A stretch of 64,000 bases of DNA from Jingyaoa shaoxingensis (GTDB lineage Bacteria; Bacillota; Clostridia; Lachnospirales; Lachnospiraceae). The stretch is taken from positions 434,001 to 498,000 of the forward strand of contig NZ_JACRSZ010000001.1 of the NCBI RefSeq assembly GCF_014385005.1, written 5' to 3'. The notes under the pieces are model-generated. The model searched no databases and was not told the origin of the DNA. It was given only the letters and a program-made list of their open reading frames with translations. The position numbers were made by a program, and so were the translations under genes. The first letter of the stretch is position 1. The number at the start of each line of letters is the position of its first letter. This document shows positions 35,108 to 43,986 of this stretch, one piece after another.

Positions 35108-37465
35108 TTATGTTCCCAGGTTATACAAATGATCTGGATTCTGTTTCACCACATAACATACAAAATCCTCGTCCTCATAATAGACCTTTATTTCATTCGG
35201 ATAAATGGTCTCAAAATTCTGACACCAGTAATACATCTCAGATTCCAAAATTTTTCTGTTTGTAATATTGGAATAAGCATCTGAGGCTTTTCCCATGATA
35301 GCAAGTGGTTCATTCAGAAATCTTCTTGAAATTCTGCCATGCTTAATCTGATCTCCTTCGCTTAAAATGGAATTCGAATACTTATAATACGGAATGTATT
35401 TTTCCTGTGCAAGCCATCTCGGACCTGAGAAAAAATGATACTGTGCATATTGAATCGGATTTTTTTCAACATAGAAGAAAAGATATTCGGTTGGAATATA
35501 ATAATTCTCTGATCTTGTTCTGTAATAAAAATCAAGAATTTCTTCATGTCTTCCTGTTTCAATGGCCTGATACAATTCTTCTGTAGTAGATATAATGGTA
35601 TATGTGTACTGAGGATATTTTTCAATGATGTGGTTGGTCAGTTCTACCGCCGAATTATATCGTGTCAGTTCATAGTACAAATAGCCATGAAACACTCCAA
35701 GGCAATTCGTTCCGACATACATTACAATAACTCCCAGAAGTCCCAGATATGGAGCATAACGTCCGGCAGATGAGTGTTCAAACAGGAAGAACAATTCATC
35801 CAGTGGAATTGCCATCATCGCCAGAATCAGTATCTGTTCTGTCAGGCATAATCTGGCTCCGGCAATAATCTCCGGCAGACCAAGATAAGGTGCTGCATAT
35901 AAAACCATAAAAAAGACCGATGAGAAAGTAATCCCCGCATACATTTCAAAGTATCCCTTATGGTGACGCACACGATCGATAACCAGATTCAAAATGGTGA
36001 TCACCATGGCAAGCAATGTAAATCCCAGAATCCATCCGGCACGCATTCTTCCATAAAGCTGCACATATCCATACTGCTTTGTACGATTTACATTATCAAT
36101 CATTTTTTTTATACGATCTTTTATCGATACTTTTGTAGGCGCCTCTATTCTCTTTGTACTCTGTTCATTTTCCGCTTCGCTCAAAAGCAGTTCACTCTGG
36201 TCTGACTGCAGTTCTCCACTGGTTTCGGTGAGACTCTGCTCCACAGATTCACTTTCCTTCTCCAGTTTTTGTGCCAGCTGTGCCCTTCCTTCTTTGGTGT
36301 CTGTACCATTTATAATGTTCATCCCCCAGTTCAAAGAACCCTGAAGAGGAATCCCGGAAGCAAAGGCCAGCACCATTGGCAATGTTGAAATGGCGACTCC
36401 CAGAATAACAGCTCCCAAAAGTGACCGAAAGTTTTCCTTTCGAAAGATACTTGCCATTTTCCAGACCACAAAGGAACCGCACAAAAAAAACGCCATAATC
36501 GTTACATAAAAATGGATTGCAAGAGAAGCCGCCAGAGAGGTCATAAATAAGAATAAATCATCTTTACGTTCTCTTCTTTTTTCTGTATTTCCGGATTTTT
36601 TTAGGAAACGGATCAGATACACCAAACACAAAAACTGAGTATACAGGCCAAATTCCTGCGGAATGGTATACTGTAGTCTTGAAATACCATATATTTCGTC
36701 TATACATACCACATCTAACATGAGAAATGCGGCTAAAATCACATATACGGTGTACCTTGACTTCATCACCTCTCGAAACAGGCAATAAACAGCCACCAGT
36801 AAAGCAGTAACGTGTATCTCTCCCAGAAACATCATGCTGCTATATACTGGGATCCCAAACAATACATCCATACAATAGATAAAGCAATGCATTGCTTCCG
36901 GGTAAACTCCCTCTGAAAAAATATTTCCCTCTTTCAATCCATAGATCCAGGAATGATGCACATACATATCTCCCCATCCGTAAGAATGATTCTGAAATGC
37001 ACCATAGGAAAAATAAGCAATTGCAAAAATAAGAAGAATACTCAGAATACCATATTCCAGTTTTCTGCCATGTATTTTTTTGTTTAAACGTCTGAAAAAA
37101 GTAATGCTGTTGTTTTTTATATTTTCCGTTGTCTGAAAGATCAGAGACTTCCATCCAAGAGTTCCATTAAAAAGACTTCTTATCTGTAAAAAAACGTTCT
37201 TTCTGAACGTCTTCTCCTTGAAAATCGAAAAAGTCAGTATTCCGTAAAATATCAGAAAAATAACCCAACCCTTTAATATATGAATCAATCCAAGTCCAAG
37301 TACCAGTGTATTCGCTAATAAAACAGATACTGTAGAACAAAAAGCAAATCGAAACGTCAGACTTTTCCCAGATAATCTTTTTCTGAACACAACAGACGGC
37401 CAAAAATACATCAGAATGATATATCCCAAAAATACTCGCACAAATTCACCAATCCAGTAGCTCAT
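35108..37465 (-). CDS. Large polytopic membrane protein of the exopolysaccharide locus
   Basis: 785 aa, first gene of the locus, family not recognised. There are roughly a dozen membrane helices in residues 1-590. A charged, Ser/Glu/Gln-rich cytoplasmic or external loop sits at about 398-450. The last 190 residues are soluble and contain TYTIISTTEELYQAIETGRHEE and FVCYVVKQNP. The plan (many helices, then a soluble C-terminal tail) resembles GT-C glycosyltransferases or polysaccharide polymerases, and a GT-C-like role would suit the neighbourhood, but no catalytic acidic motif was identified. The promoter lies about 110 nt upstream. The ribosome binding site AAGGAG is 15 nt before the ATG, wider than usual. 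Confidence 0.7.
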   Translation of the reverse strand: MSYWIGEFVRVFLGYIILMYFWPSVVFRKRLSGKSLTFRFAFCSTVSVLLANTLVLGLGLIHILKGWVIFLIFYGILTFSIFKEKTFRKNVFLQIRSLFNGTLGWKSLIFQTTENIKNNSITFFRRLNKKIHGRKLEYGILSILLIFAIAYFSYGAFQNHSYGWGDMYVHHSWIYGLKEGNIFSEGVYPEAMHCFIYCMDVLFGIPVYSSMMFLGEIHVTALLVAVYCLFREVMKSRYTVYVILAAFLMLDVVCIDEIYGISRLQYTIPQEFGLYTQFLCLVYLIRFLKKSGNTEKRRERKDDLFLFMTSLAASLAIHFYVTIMAFFLCGSFVVWKMASIFRKENFRSLLGAVILGVAISTLPMVLAFASGIPLQGSLNWGMNIINGTDTKEGRAQLAQKLEKESESVEQSLTETSGELQSDQSELLLSEAENEQSTKRIEAPTKVSIKDRIKKMIDNVNRTKQYGYVQLYGRMRAGWILGFTLLAMVITILNLVIDRVRHHKGYFEMYAGITFSSVFFMVLYAAPYLGLPEIIAGARLCLTEQILILAMMAIPLDELFFLFEHSSAGRYAPYLGLLGVIVMYVGTNCLGVFHGYLYYELTRYNSAVELTNHIIEKYPQYTYTIISTTEELYQAIETGRHEEILDFYYRTRSENYYIPTEYLFFYVEKNPIQYAQYHFFSGPRWLAQEKYIPYYKYSNSILSEGDQIKHGRISRRFLNEPLAIMGKASDAYSNITNRKILESEMYYWCQNFETIYPNEIKVYYEDEDFVCYVVKQNPDHLYNLGT

Positions 37466-37570
37466 ATTTTGATCCGTAATCTCCTTCCTGTCAAATCTAC
37501 TTCATTTTCTATCTGACTGAAACAGTGCAATATTCGCTGTTTTCTATCCAGCTTCCACGCTTTATCTTTT

Positions 37571-37599
37571 AGTATAGCATATATTATTTTTATATGAAA
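37571..37599 (-). promoter_or_regulatory. Probable promoter of the exopolysaccharide operon
   Basis: Minus strand extended -10 TGCTATACT (TATACT at 37571-37576) with a weak TTTCAT 17 nt upstream (37594-37599). It would give a leader of about 100 nt. Nothing else was recognised in 37600-37710. Confidence 0.5.
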
Positions 37600-37713
37600 C
37601 TTCTAAATCATCAAAAGAAATGTGTAAAAATGCCAGTTCACAGCTTCCTGCCCAGAGTTAGCGCATTCAATATTTTGTCAGAGCATCATAAGAAAGATTA
37701 GTTTTTGAAGCTG

Positions 37714-37742
37714 TTGACATCACTTTTCGTCTGTGTTACCGT
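37714..37742 (+). promoter_or_regulatory. Possible promoter of the CDF transporter transcript
   Basis: Perfect TTGACA at 37714-37719, but the -10 at the right distance (TACCGT, 37737-37742) is poor. It lies upstream of the NiCo riboswitch and would serve that leader. Confidence 0.45.
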
Positions 37743-37784
37743 ATAGAAGATCTCTTTGCACTGCATTACATTTCAGATGAAATG

Positions 37785-37908
37785 CGCGATCAACAGTACA
37801 AACTGAGCAGGCACTGCAATACGAAGTATTCGTGTTCAGAGGGCCGGGCCGCTGATGCGGCAACAGATCATTCGATTGATAAGATTCGATATCTGTGGGA
37901 CAGTAGAT
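37785..37908 (+). ncRNA. NiCo riboswitch (cobalt/nickel sensing)
   Basis: Conserved pieces in order: AACTGAGCAGGCACTGCAAT, then GGGCCGGGCCGC, GCGGCAACAG and GGGACAG (37785-37908). These are the joining segments of the NiCo class, four-helix RNAs that bind Co2+ or Ni2+ cooperatively. The strand that ends the riboswitch also forms the left arm of a terminator, so metal binding should stop termination and turn the exporter on (inference from the overlap). The gap 37466-38022 holds only this element, the promoters and the terminator. Confidence 0.87.
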
Positions 37909-37927
37909 ACGGTTCCGCAGATTTTTT
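37892..37927 (+). terminator. Riboswitch-controlled terminator before the CDF gene
   Basis: Arms TCTGTGGGA (37892-37900) and TTCCGCAGA (37913-37921), with two G-T pairs, followed by TTTTTT. The left arm overlaps the GGGACAG end of the NiCo RNA. Confidence 0.85.
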
Positions 37928-38022
37928 ATACCCAAAATAAAGTCTGCGAGCAATTACCTGTGACATAAAAGAGTATCAGGCACTATTGTATTATTAGCAC
38001 ACTTACAGAAAGGATCTTATTT

Positions 38023-38925
38023 ATGACAAACACGATTACAAAGGATTCCAGGCAGAATCCACAGGCTATTGTTAACCGCGTTACCTCGATTGGTATTATC
38101 GGTAACGTTATCTTATCTTTATTTAAGTTCATGGCAGGAGTGCTTGGTCACTCCAGTGCCATGGTATCCGACGCGATTCATTCGCTGTCCGACGTCCTTG
38201 CTACCTTTATCGCATGGCTGGGTATCCGTCTCTCCATGCAGGCACCGGACCGGGAACATCCTTACGGACATGAACGTTTGGAATGTGTTGCTTCCTTGCT
38301 TCTTGGTACTATCCTCTTTGGTACCGGTCTGATGATCGGTCTTACCGGACTTCGTACCATTTTTGCCGGACACTACGATGAACTTCAGTCTCCAGGAAGC
38401 GTAGCTCTGGTTGCAGCAGTTGTATCTATTGCTACCAAGGAAGGCATGTTCTGGTACACCAGACATTATGCAAAAGTATTGAATTCTGCCGCATTTATGG
38501 CAGATGCATGGCATCACAGATCAGATGCCCTGTCTTCTATCGGTTCCCTGATCGGTATCGGCGGCGCAATGCTTGGTTTCCCGATTCTGGATCCACTGGC
38601 CAGTGTGGCAATTGCCATATGTATCATTAAAGTTGCTTATGATATCTTAAAAGATGCAGTTGCTAAAATGCTGGATACCGCATGTAGCAGCGAATATGAA
38701 AAACAACTGGCAGACTTCATTGCCGCACAGGACGGAGTCGACCGTCTGGATGTCCTTCACACCAGAATGTTCGGTAACAAGATCTATATCGATGCAGAGA
38801 TCTCCGTAGATGGAAACAAATCTCTCACCGAAGCTCACGAAGTTGCTGAAAACGTACACAACCAGGTAGAGCAGAATTTCGACAATATCAAACATATTAT
38901 GATTCATGTCAATCCGATGGCATGA
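38023..38925 (+). CDS. Cation diffusion facilitator (CDF) metal exporter
   Basis: 300 aa. Six membrane helices, then a C-terminal cytoplasmic ferredoxin-like domain (about residues 210-300). Metal ligands are the HxxxD pairs in DAIHSLSD (TM2) and DAWHHRSD (TM5). It exchanges cytoplasmic metal for protons. The upstream NiCo riboswitch implies Co2+/Ni2+ efflux, although the HD-HD site in other CDF proteins also handles Zn2+. Ribosome binding site AAAGGAT is 9 nt before the ATG. It is a single-gene transcript with its own terminator. Confidence 0.93.
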   Translation: MTNTITKDSRQNPQAIVNRVTSIGIIGNVILSLFKFMAGVLGHSSAMVSDAIHSLSDVLATFIAWLGIRLSMQAPDREHPYGHERLECVASLLLGTILFGTGLMIGLTGLRTIFAGHYDELQSPGSVALVAAVVSIATKEGMFWYTRHYAKVLNSAAFMADAWHHRSDALSSIGSLIGIGGAMLGFPILDPLASVAIAICIIKVAYDILKDAVAKMLDTACSSEYEKQLADFIAAQDGVDRLDVLHTRMFGNKIYIDAEISVDGNKSLTEAHEVAENVHNQVEQNFDNIKHIMIHVNPMA

Positions 38926-38942
38926 GTTCCCATTTAAAAGGC

Positions 38943-38987
38943 AAAGGCATTGTTAGCTATATTAAAACCGCTAACAATGCCTTTTTT
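38943..38987 (+). terminator. Terminator of the CDF transporter gene
   Basis: A 15-bp stem AAAGGCATTGTTAGC/GCTAACAATGCCTTT with a 12-nt loop and a T-run, 17 nt after the stop. The A-run on the left side makes it also usable for the convergent minus-strand gene at 39082. Confidence 0.93.
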
Positions 38988-39081
38988 ATCTGATTTATGC
39001 AATATGCATTTTTTCCATTAACTTCTGCTGATACTCCTCATCATTTCAATTCTTCGCGCAAAAATATACGAACAATTCCTG

Positions 39082-39477
39082 TTATTTTCCCATAGCTGCA
39101 TGTTCTTTTTTCAGTTCCTGATACAGCATTTCCGGTGTCCAGAATATATTGTACATGGTCACTGTTGCCTTATAGTCTATTTTCTCGATTCCCTGCATTC
39201 GATACAGATCCAGAAATGCTTCTAATTCTTCTGAGTCAAATCCTGAAAAGACCAGCATTTCCTGCTCTATCTTTTCTCCCATAGAACCAGCTGTTGTCTT
39301 TGCAGGGATTCCTGTAATTCCAGCCAGGCTTCCAAGTGTTTTCTTATGATCAGACGGCAGCATACGCCGATAATCGGCGTCCATAGATGCGCAACAATTT
39401 TTGATCAACTGCTCTTTTTCTGGTTTGATCTCAAAAGCCATTACTATTTTCGTGTTTTTATTCATATTTCCATTCAC
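39082..39477 (-). CDS. DUF3783 domain protein
   Basis: 131 aa soluble protein. LVFSGFDSEELEAFLDLYR followed by KATVTMYNIFWTP is the DUF3783 core; the function is unknown. The N-terminal part carries KEQLIKNCCASMDADY. The ATG overlaps the HAD gene stop by 4 nt, and a second in-frame ATG lies four codons later. It is the last gene of the co-directional run that begins near 49 kb. Confidence 0.75.
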   Translation of the reverse strand: MNGNMNKNTKIVMAFEIKPEKEQLIKNCCASMDADYRRMLPSDHKKTLGSLAGITGIPAKTTAGSMGEKIEQEMLVFSGFDSEELEAFLDLYRMQGIEKIDYKATVTMYNIFWTPEMLYQELKKEHAAMGK

Positions 39478-40184
39478 CCGTTACCTTTTATTCTCTTCCG
39501 TAATTGTTCTTCTGTATTTACAGTCAGATCTGCCTTTTTTCCCTCGTTCTGCGTTTCTGTTTTATTCTTATCCAGCCATATGGTTTTCCATCCGGCTTCC
39601 ATAGCTCCTGCTATATCGCTGGTGTAGCTGTCGCCTATCATGCAGAGTTCTTCCGGTCTGGCCTGCAGGGCTTTTTCTACATAATGAAATGCGCCCACGT
39701 CCGGCTTGGTGAATCCGATTCCTTCGGATATGAATATGTGCTCATGAGGAATCCACTTTCCAAGCCCCAGTGCCTGAACTTTTCTGTTCTGGTTCTTTAC
39801 CGGTCCGTTGGTCAGGATTCCCATCTGTATCTCTGCTTCACAGCAAAATGATAACAGTTCTTTCATGGTATCACTCATGACAATGTCTTTCTGTGCCTGC
39901 TCATAGTAGCGCTGATATGCAAGTTCCTGTTCTGCCGTCATATGTATTCCCAGTTCTGCTGCCGCATGGCGGATTCTTAAAACATGGGACTCCTCCAGCG
40001 TGATCTCGCCTCTGGCATTTGCTTCAAACATCTCCTGGCTGTGCCGGCTGTAGATGCCATACCATGCCCGGACATCTCCTTCTATATGTAATCCGGATGC
40101 TGCCTCTAATGCTTTTCGAAAAGGCTCTGCACGGTCATACAGCGTATCGTCCAGATCAAATATCAGTATCGTTTTCTTATTCAT
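39474..40184 (-). CDS. HAD-superfamily hydrolase (YjjG/pyrimidine nucleotidase-like)
   Basis: 236 aa. Motif I is ILIFDLDDTLYD, typical of the YjjG-like branch, with DD in place of DG. GILTNGPVKNQ (motif II), KPDVGAFHYV and MIGDSYTSDIAGA (motif IV) follow. Probably a nucleotide or sugar-phosphate phosphatase. The start MNKKTILIF was chosen because AAAGGAG sits 6 nt before it; the frame is open for 11 more codons upstream. It is coupled to the DUF3783 gene. Confidence 0.88.
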   Translation of the reverse strand: MNKKTILIFDLDDTLYDRAEPFRKALEAASGLHIEGDVRAWYGIYSRHSQEMFEANARGEITLEESHVLRIRHAAAELGIHMTAEQELAYQRYYEQAQKDIVMSDTMKELLSFCCEAEIQMGILTNGPVKNQNRKVQALGLGKWIPHEHIFISEGIGFTKPDVGAFHYVEKALQARPEELCMIGDSYTSDIAGAMEAGWKTIWLDKNKTETQNEGKKADLTVNTEEQLRKRIKGNG

Positions 40185-40232
40185 CCGTTTCTCCTTTGCA
40201 TGATATTGGGCAGTCATCTACTGCACAGTCTA

Positions 40233-40499
40233 TTAAAACGGCAACTGTTCATCCCGCCAGTTCTTTGCTTCATAGGCTTCATTCAGATACTGAATCGCCT
40301 TCTCATACCCCTCTTCTGAATAATCAAAATACTGATATTCCTTTTTTTCTTCCGGAGTGTGCCAAAATGCGAAAGGGCCCGGAAATGTGCACACTTCCAG
40401 CTGCCCTTTCATCTCTGTTACCCGGTAGTTCATCCCCTGATAGCTTCCATAGAGAGGAGATTTCTTAATAAACTGAAATGGTAACACCCGCTCAATCAT
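40233..40499 (-). CDS. Small hypothetical protein (88 aa)
   Basis: 88 aa, soluble, no family recognised. It is rich in aromatics (PFQFIKKSPLYGSYQGMNYRV, then EEKKEYQYFDYSEEGYEKAI) and looks like a small alpha/beta protein, perhaps a GNAT-associated or uncharacterised conserved domain. The ATG overlaps the thioredoxin stop by 1 nt (TAATG), supporting that it is real and co-translated. Confidence 0.7.
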   Translation of the reverse strand: MIERVLPFQFIKKSPLYGSYQGMNYRVTEMKGQLEVCTFPGPFAFWHTPEEKKEYQYFDYSEEGYEKAIQYLNEAYEAKNWRDEQLPF

Positions 40500-40810
40500 T
40501 ATCTGTGTTCCTCAATGAATTTTTTCAGGCTTTCTTTTGGCTGGAATCCCACGGTCATACCTGCTTTTTCACCATCTTTTAACAGAACCAGTGCCGGGAT
40601 ATTCATAATCTGATACTCTATGGCAAGCTGTGGATTCTGATCCACGTCAATACTGTATACAGCCACTTCTCCTGCCAGTTCTTCCGATAATTCTTTCAGT
40701 ACCGGTGCCAGCATACTGCAAGGTCCGCACCAGGTAGCTGAGAAATCCAGCAATGCCAGTTTTTCTTTCTTTGCTTCGCTTAAATCATTATTAGAAATTA
40801 CGTTTACCAT
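40499..40810 (-). CDS. trxA: Thioredoxin
   Basis: 103 aa, standard length. The active site is WCGPC (Cys28, Cys31) within FSATWCGPCSML, with the cis-Pro motif at MNIPALVLL. It reduces protein disulfides in the cytoplasm. CAGGAGG precedes the ATG. It lies downstream of a reductase homologue in the same direction, separated by a repeat element, so the two may still be one functional pair. Confidence 0.96.
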   Translation of the reverse strand: MVNVISNNDLSEAKKEKLALLDFSATWCGPCSMLAPVLKELSEELAGEVAVYSIDVDQNPQLAIEYQIMNIPALVLLKDGEKAGMTVGFQPKESLKKFIEEHR

Positions 40811-40855
40811 AATTGTTCCTCCTGTATGTTCTATTTTTATGTTTCATAACTAATC

Positions 40856-40935
40856 GTATCTGTTATTCAATACCTTCACAGATGCGAAAACTACATTCCA
40901 TAAAATCACCTTTGGCAATGGAATTTTGGCGTATT
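40856..40935 (+). repeat. Truncated copy of the inverted-repeat element
   Basis: GTATCTGTTATTCAATACCT and the rest up to GGAATTTTGGCGT align with the left 80 bp of the element at 11989, with scattered mismatches and a 3-nt insertion. The right part is missing. It abuts and overlaps the stop of the reductase gene by a base or two, between it and trxA. Confidence 0.65.
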
Positions 40936-41806
40936 ATCCCTGTTTTTTCAGCTTCTGTCTGGTCAGCCAGTTCACCGCTGACAATGCTGCAACATTTCCC
41001 TGTCCGGCAGCCTTTACATACTGGTATGGCTTGCCTGCCACATCACCGCATGCAAAGCAGCCCGGAATATTGGTCTCCATCTGAAGATTCACTTTTACAT
41101 GACCTTCTTCGATCTCCAGCCCTGGTATCAGCTGTTCGGCAGATACGCTGTCGCGGAGTATAAACACCCCGTCCACCTTATATTCTTCTGCATCTGTTTT
41201 CAGATATTCTACCAGATCCTGGCCTGTGATTTCCAGCGGTTTTTCCCGGATAATTTCTATGGATTCTGGCAAATGTACTTCATCTTTTCCCATGGGAAGA
41301 TAATACACCTTCTCCGCCAGTTCTGCCAGAAATTCACTTTCCCGCTGAGCTTCTTCTGTATACCCGATCACTGCCGCTGTCTTTCCGCGGTACAGCATAG
41401 CATCACAGGTCGCACAGTAGCTGACTCCCCTTCCCAGGAATTCCTTTTCTCCCGGAAATGTCCTGCCCTGCACCACTCCTGCTGCCAGAATCACAGTGGA
41501 CGCCTCATACATCTTGCCGGATGCCTGCACTGCAAAGTATTCTCCCATGGCATATACCGCACTGACCCGTTCTTCTGTCACGGTAATTCCCAGCTGGTCA
41601 AGCTGTTTCTGGTACTGCTCTGCCAGTTCCTCACCGCTGATCTGCGGCAGTCCCGGATAATTCTGGATCTCCTGTGCCCGGCAGACCTTCTCGCTGCTTT
41701 TCTTAGAGCCAAACAGCAGGATCTTCTTGTTGCGTACTTTTGCTGTAATCGCAGCAGAGACACCTGCCGGTCCTGTACCGATAATGGCAATATCATACCT
41801 GTTCAT
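40934..41806 (-). CDS. Thioredoxin-reductase-like flavoprotein, NADPH motifs missing
   Basis: 290 aa. The FAD-binding motif IGTGPAGVSAA (residues 9-19) and the redox CATC (Cys131, Cys134) are intact. The second dinucleotide motif, normally GGGDSA, reads VIGYTEEAQRE (146-156), and the HRRxxxR motif that binds the NADPH 2'-phosphate is replaced by YYLPMGKD. The pattern matches the pyridine-nucleotide-independent reductases of clostridia, of which the ferredoxin-linked type (FFTR) is the studied example. It may take electrons from reduced ferredoxin (inference). The C-terminal FAD motif CFACGDVAG is present. Confidence 0.85.
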   Translation of the reverse strand: MNRYDIAIIGTGPAGVSAAITAKVRNKKILLFGSKKSSEKVCRAQEIQNYPGLPQISGEELAEQYQKQLDQLGITVTEERVSAVYAMGEYFAVQASGKMYEASTVILAAGVVQGRTFPGEKEFLGRGVSYCATCDAMLYRGKTAAVIGYTEEAQRESEFLAELAEKVYYLPMGKDEVHLPESIEIIREKPLEITGQDLVEYLKTDAEEYKVDGVFILRDSVSAEQLIPGLEIEEGHVKVNLQMETNIPGCFACGDVAGKPYQYVKAAGQGNVAALSAVNWLTRQKLKKQG

Positions 41807-41877
41807 ATCCTATACACCTTCCTTCCTATCATGTCGTGGTGTGTTCCTGTAAGCACTTCCACACCATTATCAGATAA

Positions 41878-42396
41878 TTAGATAATTTCAATCTGACAGG
41901 CTTTCATGGCTTCCAGCGCCCGTGCATGGCTCTCAGGTGTTACTCCTGCACAGCAGGATGCATCTACCCGAATCGGTACTTCCGGTAAAAATGCCTTCAG
42001 TAGTATGGCATTGGATATGACGCAGATATCGGTGCACAGTCCCACCAGAGTGATACTGTCAATCGGTTCTACGTCGTTGTTCAGATCTTTTAATACATTT
42101 CCAAGTGTCTCACTGCCAAATGTTGGCTTGTCAATCGGCTGTGAGATCAGAAGCTGCTGAATCTCTTCTTTGATCTCCCATCCGTGACTTCCCTTGATAC
42201 AGTGCTTCACCGGAAGATTTTTTCCTTCCTGTGTTTCCAGATAATCCTCACCGTGCGTATCTCTGGTTGCCATCACCAGTCCGTCAAAATTCATCATTTT
42301 CACCATGACCTTCGGAACAATGGCAACTGCTTCCGGTGTGCCAAGTGCTCCGTCAATAAAGTCATTCTGCATATCTACTACCACCAGTATATTCAA
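41878..42396 (-). CDS. Isochorismatase/nicotinamidase-like cysteine hydrolase
   Basis: 172 aa. It opens NILVVVDMQNDFIDGALG (catalytic Asp8), and LVGLCTDICVISNA carries the conserved Cys near the active site. The family includes nicotinamidases and other amidases, and the length and the D-K-C pattern fit a nicotinamidase-like enzyme; substrate uncertain. The start is TTG, 8 nt after AGGAGG; the nearby ATG within ATAATGAT is out of frame. In the same direction as the genes around it. Confidence 0.83.
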   Translation of the reverse strand: MNILVVVDMQNDFIDGALGTPEAVAIVPKVMVKMMNFDGLVMATRDTHGEDYLETQEGKNLPVKHCIKGSHGWEIKEEIQQLLISQPIDKPTFGSETLGNVLKDLNNDVEPIDSITLVGLCTDICVISNAILLKAFLPEVPIRVDASCCAGVTPESHARALEAMKACQIEII

Positions 42397-42447
42397 ATCA
42401 TTATCCTCCTGTCTTATAATCCCTCTGCTCCCGGATCTGTCTCTTCT

Positions 42448-43974
42448 CTACACCGGGTCTGTACTCAGTTCTTCGCAGTCTTTCTGCAGTTCTGCTTCGC
42501 GCTTCCGATAAAGAAGCAAATCACTGTAACGAAAATATGCTTCACAGCCATGGCTGCTGACATATGTCATAATCTTTTCATTTTTGGATAATTCTGTCAC
42601 GAACAGAATCATCTCCTGTCCGTCACCAAAGGCATCTTCCAGAAATGAAAACGCGCGGTCAAGGCATTGTCCAGCCGCTTTCTCTGCTGCTTTTTTATAC
42701 TCCACTTCTTCTGCAAACCAGCTGCGGATCTTCTCAAATCCTTCTTCTCTGCTGCGGATATGTGCTTCCTTGAGACGCTGCTCATAAGCTTCCAGACGTC
42801 CTGCCATCCATCGTTCCCGTTTTGCTTCCTGCACAGTCAGCATTCCGGAATCCTGACGCACCTGTCTCTGATTTTTCTTTTCCTGTATGAAATCTGCCAG
42901 ACAGTCATTCTCTTTCTTCTCTGTCTGATAGTTTTTCCAGTATTTCAGTGCATCATGCAGCATATGTAATCTTTTTTCCAGCTCAGAGACCGTTTCAAAC
43001 CGATCATTTAACGCATCCAGCATCAGTCCGGTAACGGTAAAACGCTCTTCAAACCCTCCATTTGCTGCCATCTGCTGTTTTTCTGCTTTTCTTTCCTCTG
43101 GCAAAGTACCATCTAACAGTTCACGGATTCCATAATCCTGTCCGTATTTTGTATACAGCTGATAATAGGCGGTAAACTTGCCTGCCACTTCTTCCTGCTG
43201 CAGGAACTGGATCACCAGCTGATCCGAAACCGGAATCTTCAGGCGTTCATAACTTTTCAGAAGCTCCGACAGATCTTCCCATCCACGTGCCGTCACGAAA
43301 AACTTCCCGTCTACCGTATTCTCCACCCGGTAGAAGTCTTCTTTGCGGATGTTCAAATAGGATAAAATTGCTCCATGTACCTGATGCTTCCATGCATATT
43401 CCATCCAGATATCGCAGTCTGCCTCAATGTCAATCTTCCTTACACGGTCCAGCGTTACAATATCAAATTCCCGGACGGATTTATTATATTCCGGTGGATT
43501 GCCGGCAGCCACAATCATCCAGCCATCCGGGACCTTATGGCTTCCGAAGGTCTTATTCTGCAGAAATTGGAGCATAGTAGGTGCCAGTGTCTCTGACGCA
43601 CAGTTGATCTCATCAATAAAGAGAATCCCCTCTTTTTTTCCTGTTCTTTCTATACATGCATAGACAGAATCAATGATCTCACTCATGGTGTATTCTGTCA
43701 CACTTATCTTTTTTCCGTCATAAGTCTTTTCACGGATCCGTGGCAGACCAATGGCACTCTGCCTGGTATGATGGGTGATGGTATAAGATACCAGCCCCAC
43801 TCCATTTTCCTCTGCCACCTGTTCCATGATGGCGGTCTTTCCAATCCCAGGAGGTCCCATCAGCAGAATCGGACGCTGACGCACCAGTGCATAGCAGTAA
43901 TTCCCCAGTTCGTCTTTTTCCAGATATGCCTGTAATGTATGACTGATCTCCTGTTTTGCTTCTTTGATATTCAT
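42448..43974 (-). CDS. MoxR-type AAA ATPase
   Basis: 508 aa. Walker A GPPGIGKT (residues 40-47), Walker B LFIDEINCA and sensor-1-like IVAAGNPPEY fit MoxR/RavA-type AAA+ ATPases. The C-terminal 230 residues are helical and charged (coiled coil with KRERWMAGRLEAYEQRL). MoxR ATPases act with VWA-domain proteins as metal-insertion or remodelling chaperones; the partner is the next gene upstream. The gap to it is 12 nt, and the ribosome binding site is inside it. Confidence 0.88.
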   Translation of the reverse strand: MNIKEAKQEISHTLQAYLEKDELGNYCYALVRQRPILLMGPPGIGKTAIMEQVAEENGVGLVSYTITHHTRQSAIGLPRIREKTYDGKKISVTEYTMSEIIDSVYACIERTGKKEGILFIDEINCASETLAPTMLQFLQNKTFGSHKVPDGWMIVAAGNPPEYNKSVREFDIVTLDRVRKIDIEADCDIWMEYAWKHQVHGAILSYLNIRKEDFYRVENTVDGKFFVTARGWEDLSELLKSYERLKIPVSDQLVIQFLQQEEVAGKFTAYYQLYTKYGQDYGIRELLDGTLPEERKAEKQQMAANGGFEERFTVTGLMLDALNDRFETVSELEKRLHMLHDALKYWKNYQTEKKENDCLADFIQEKKNQRQVRQDSGMLTVQEAKRERWMAGRLEAYEQRLKEAHIRSREEGFEKIRSWFAEEVEYKKAAEKAAGQCLDRAFSFLEDAFGDGQEMILFVTELSKNEKIMTYVSSHGCEAYFRYSDLLLYRKREAELQKDCEELSTDPV

Positions 43975-43986
43975 CTTCTTTTCTCC

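Noticed and set aside
35362..37403. Short minus-strand frames inside the large membrane-protein gene
   Set aside because: They are shifted-frame readings of a long intact gene with no start signals of their own.
38943..38987. A small RNA or second riboswitch after the CDF gene
   Set aside because: It is a plain long stem with T-run right after a stop codon, a terminator.
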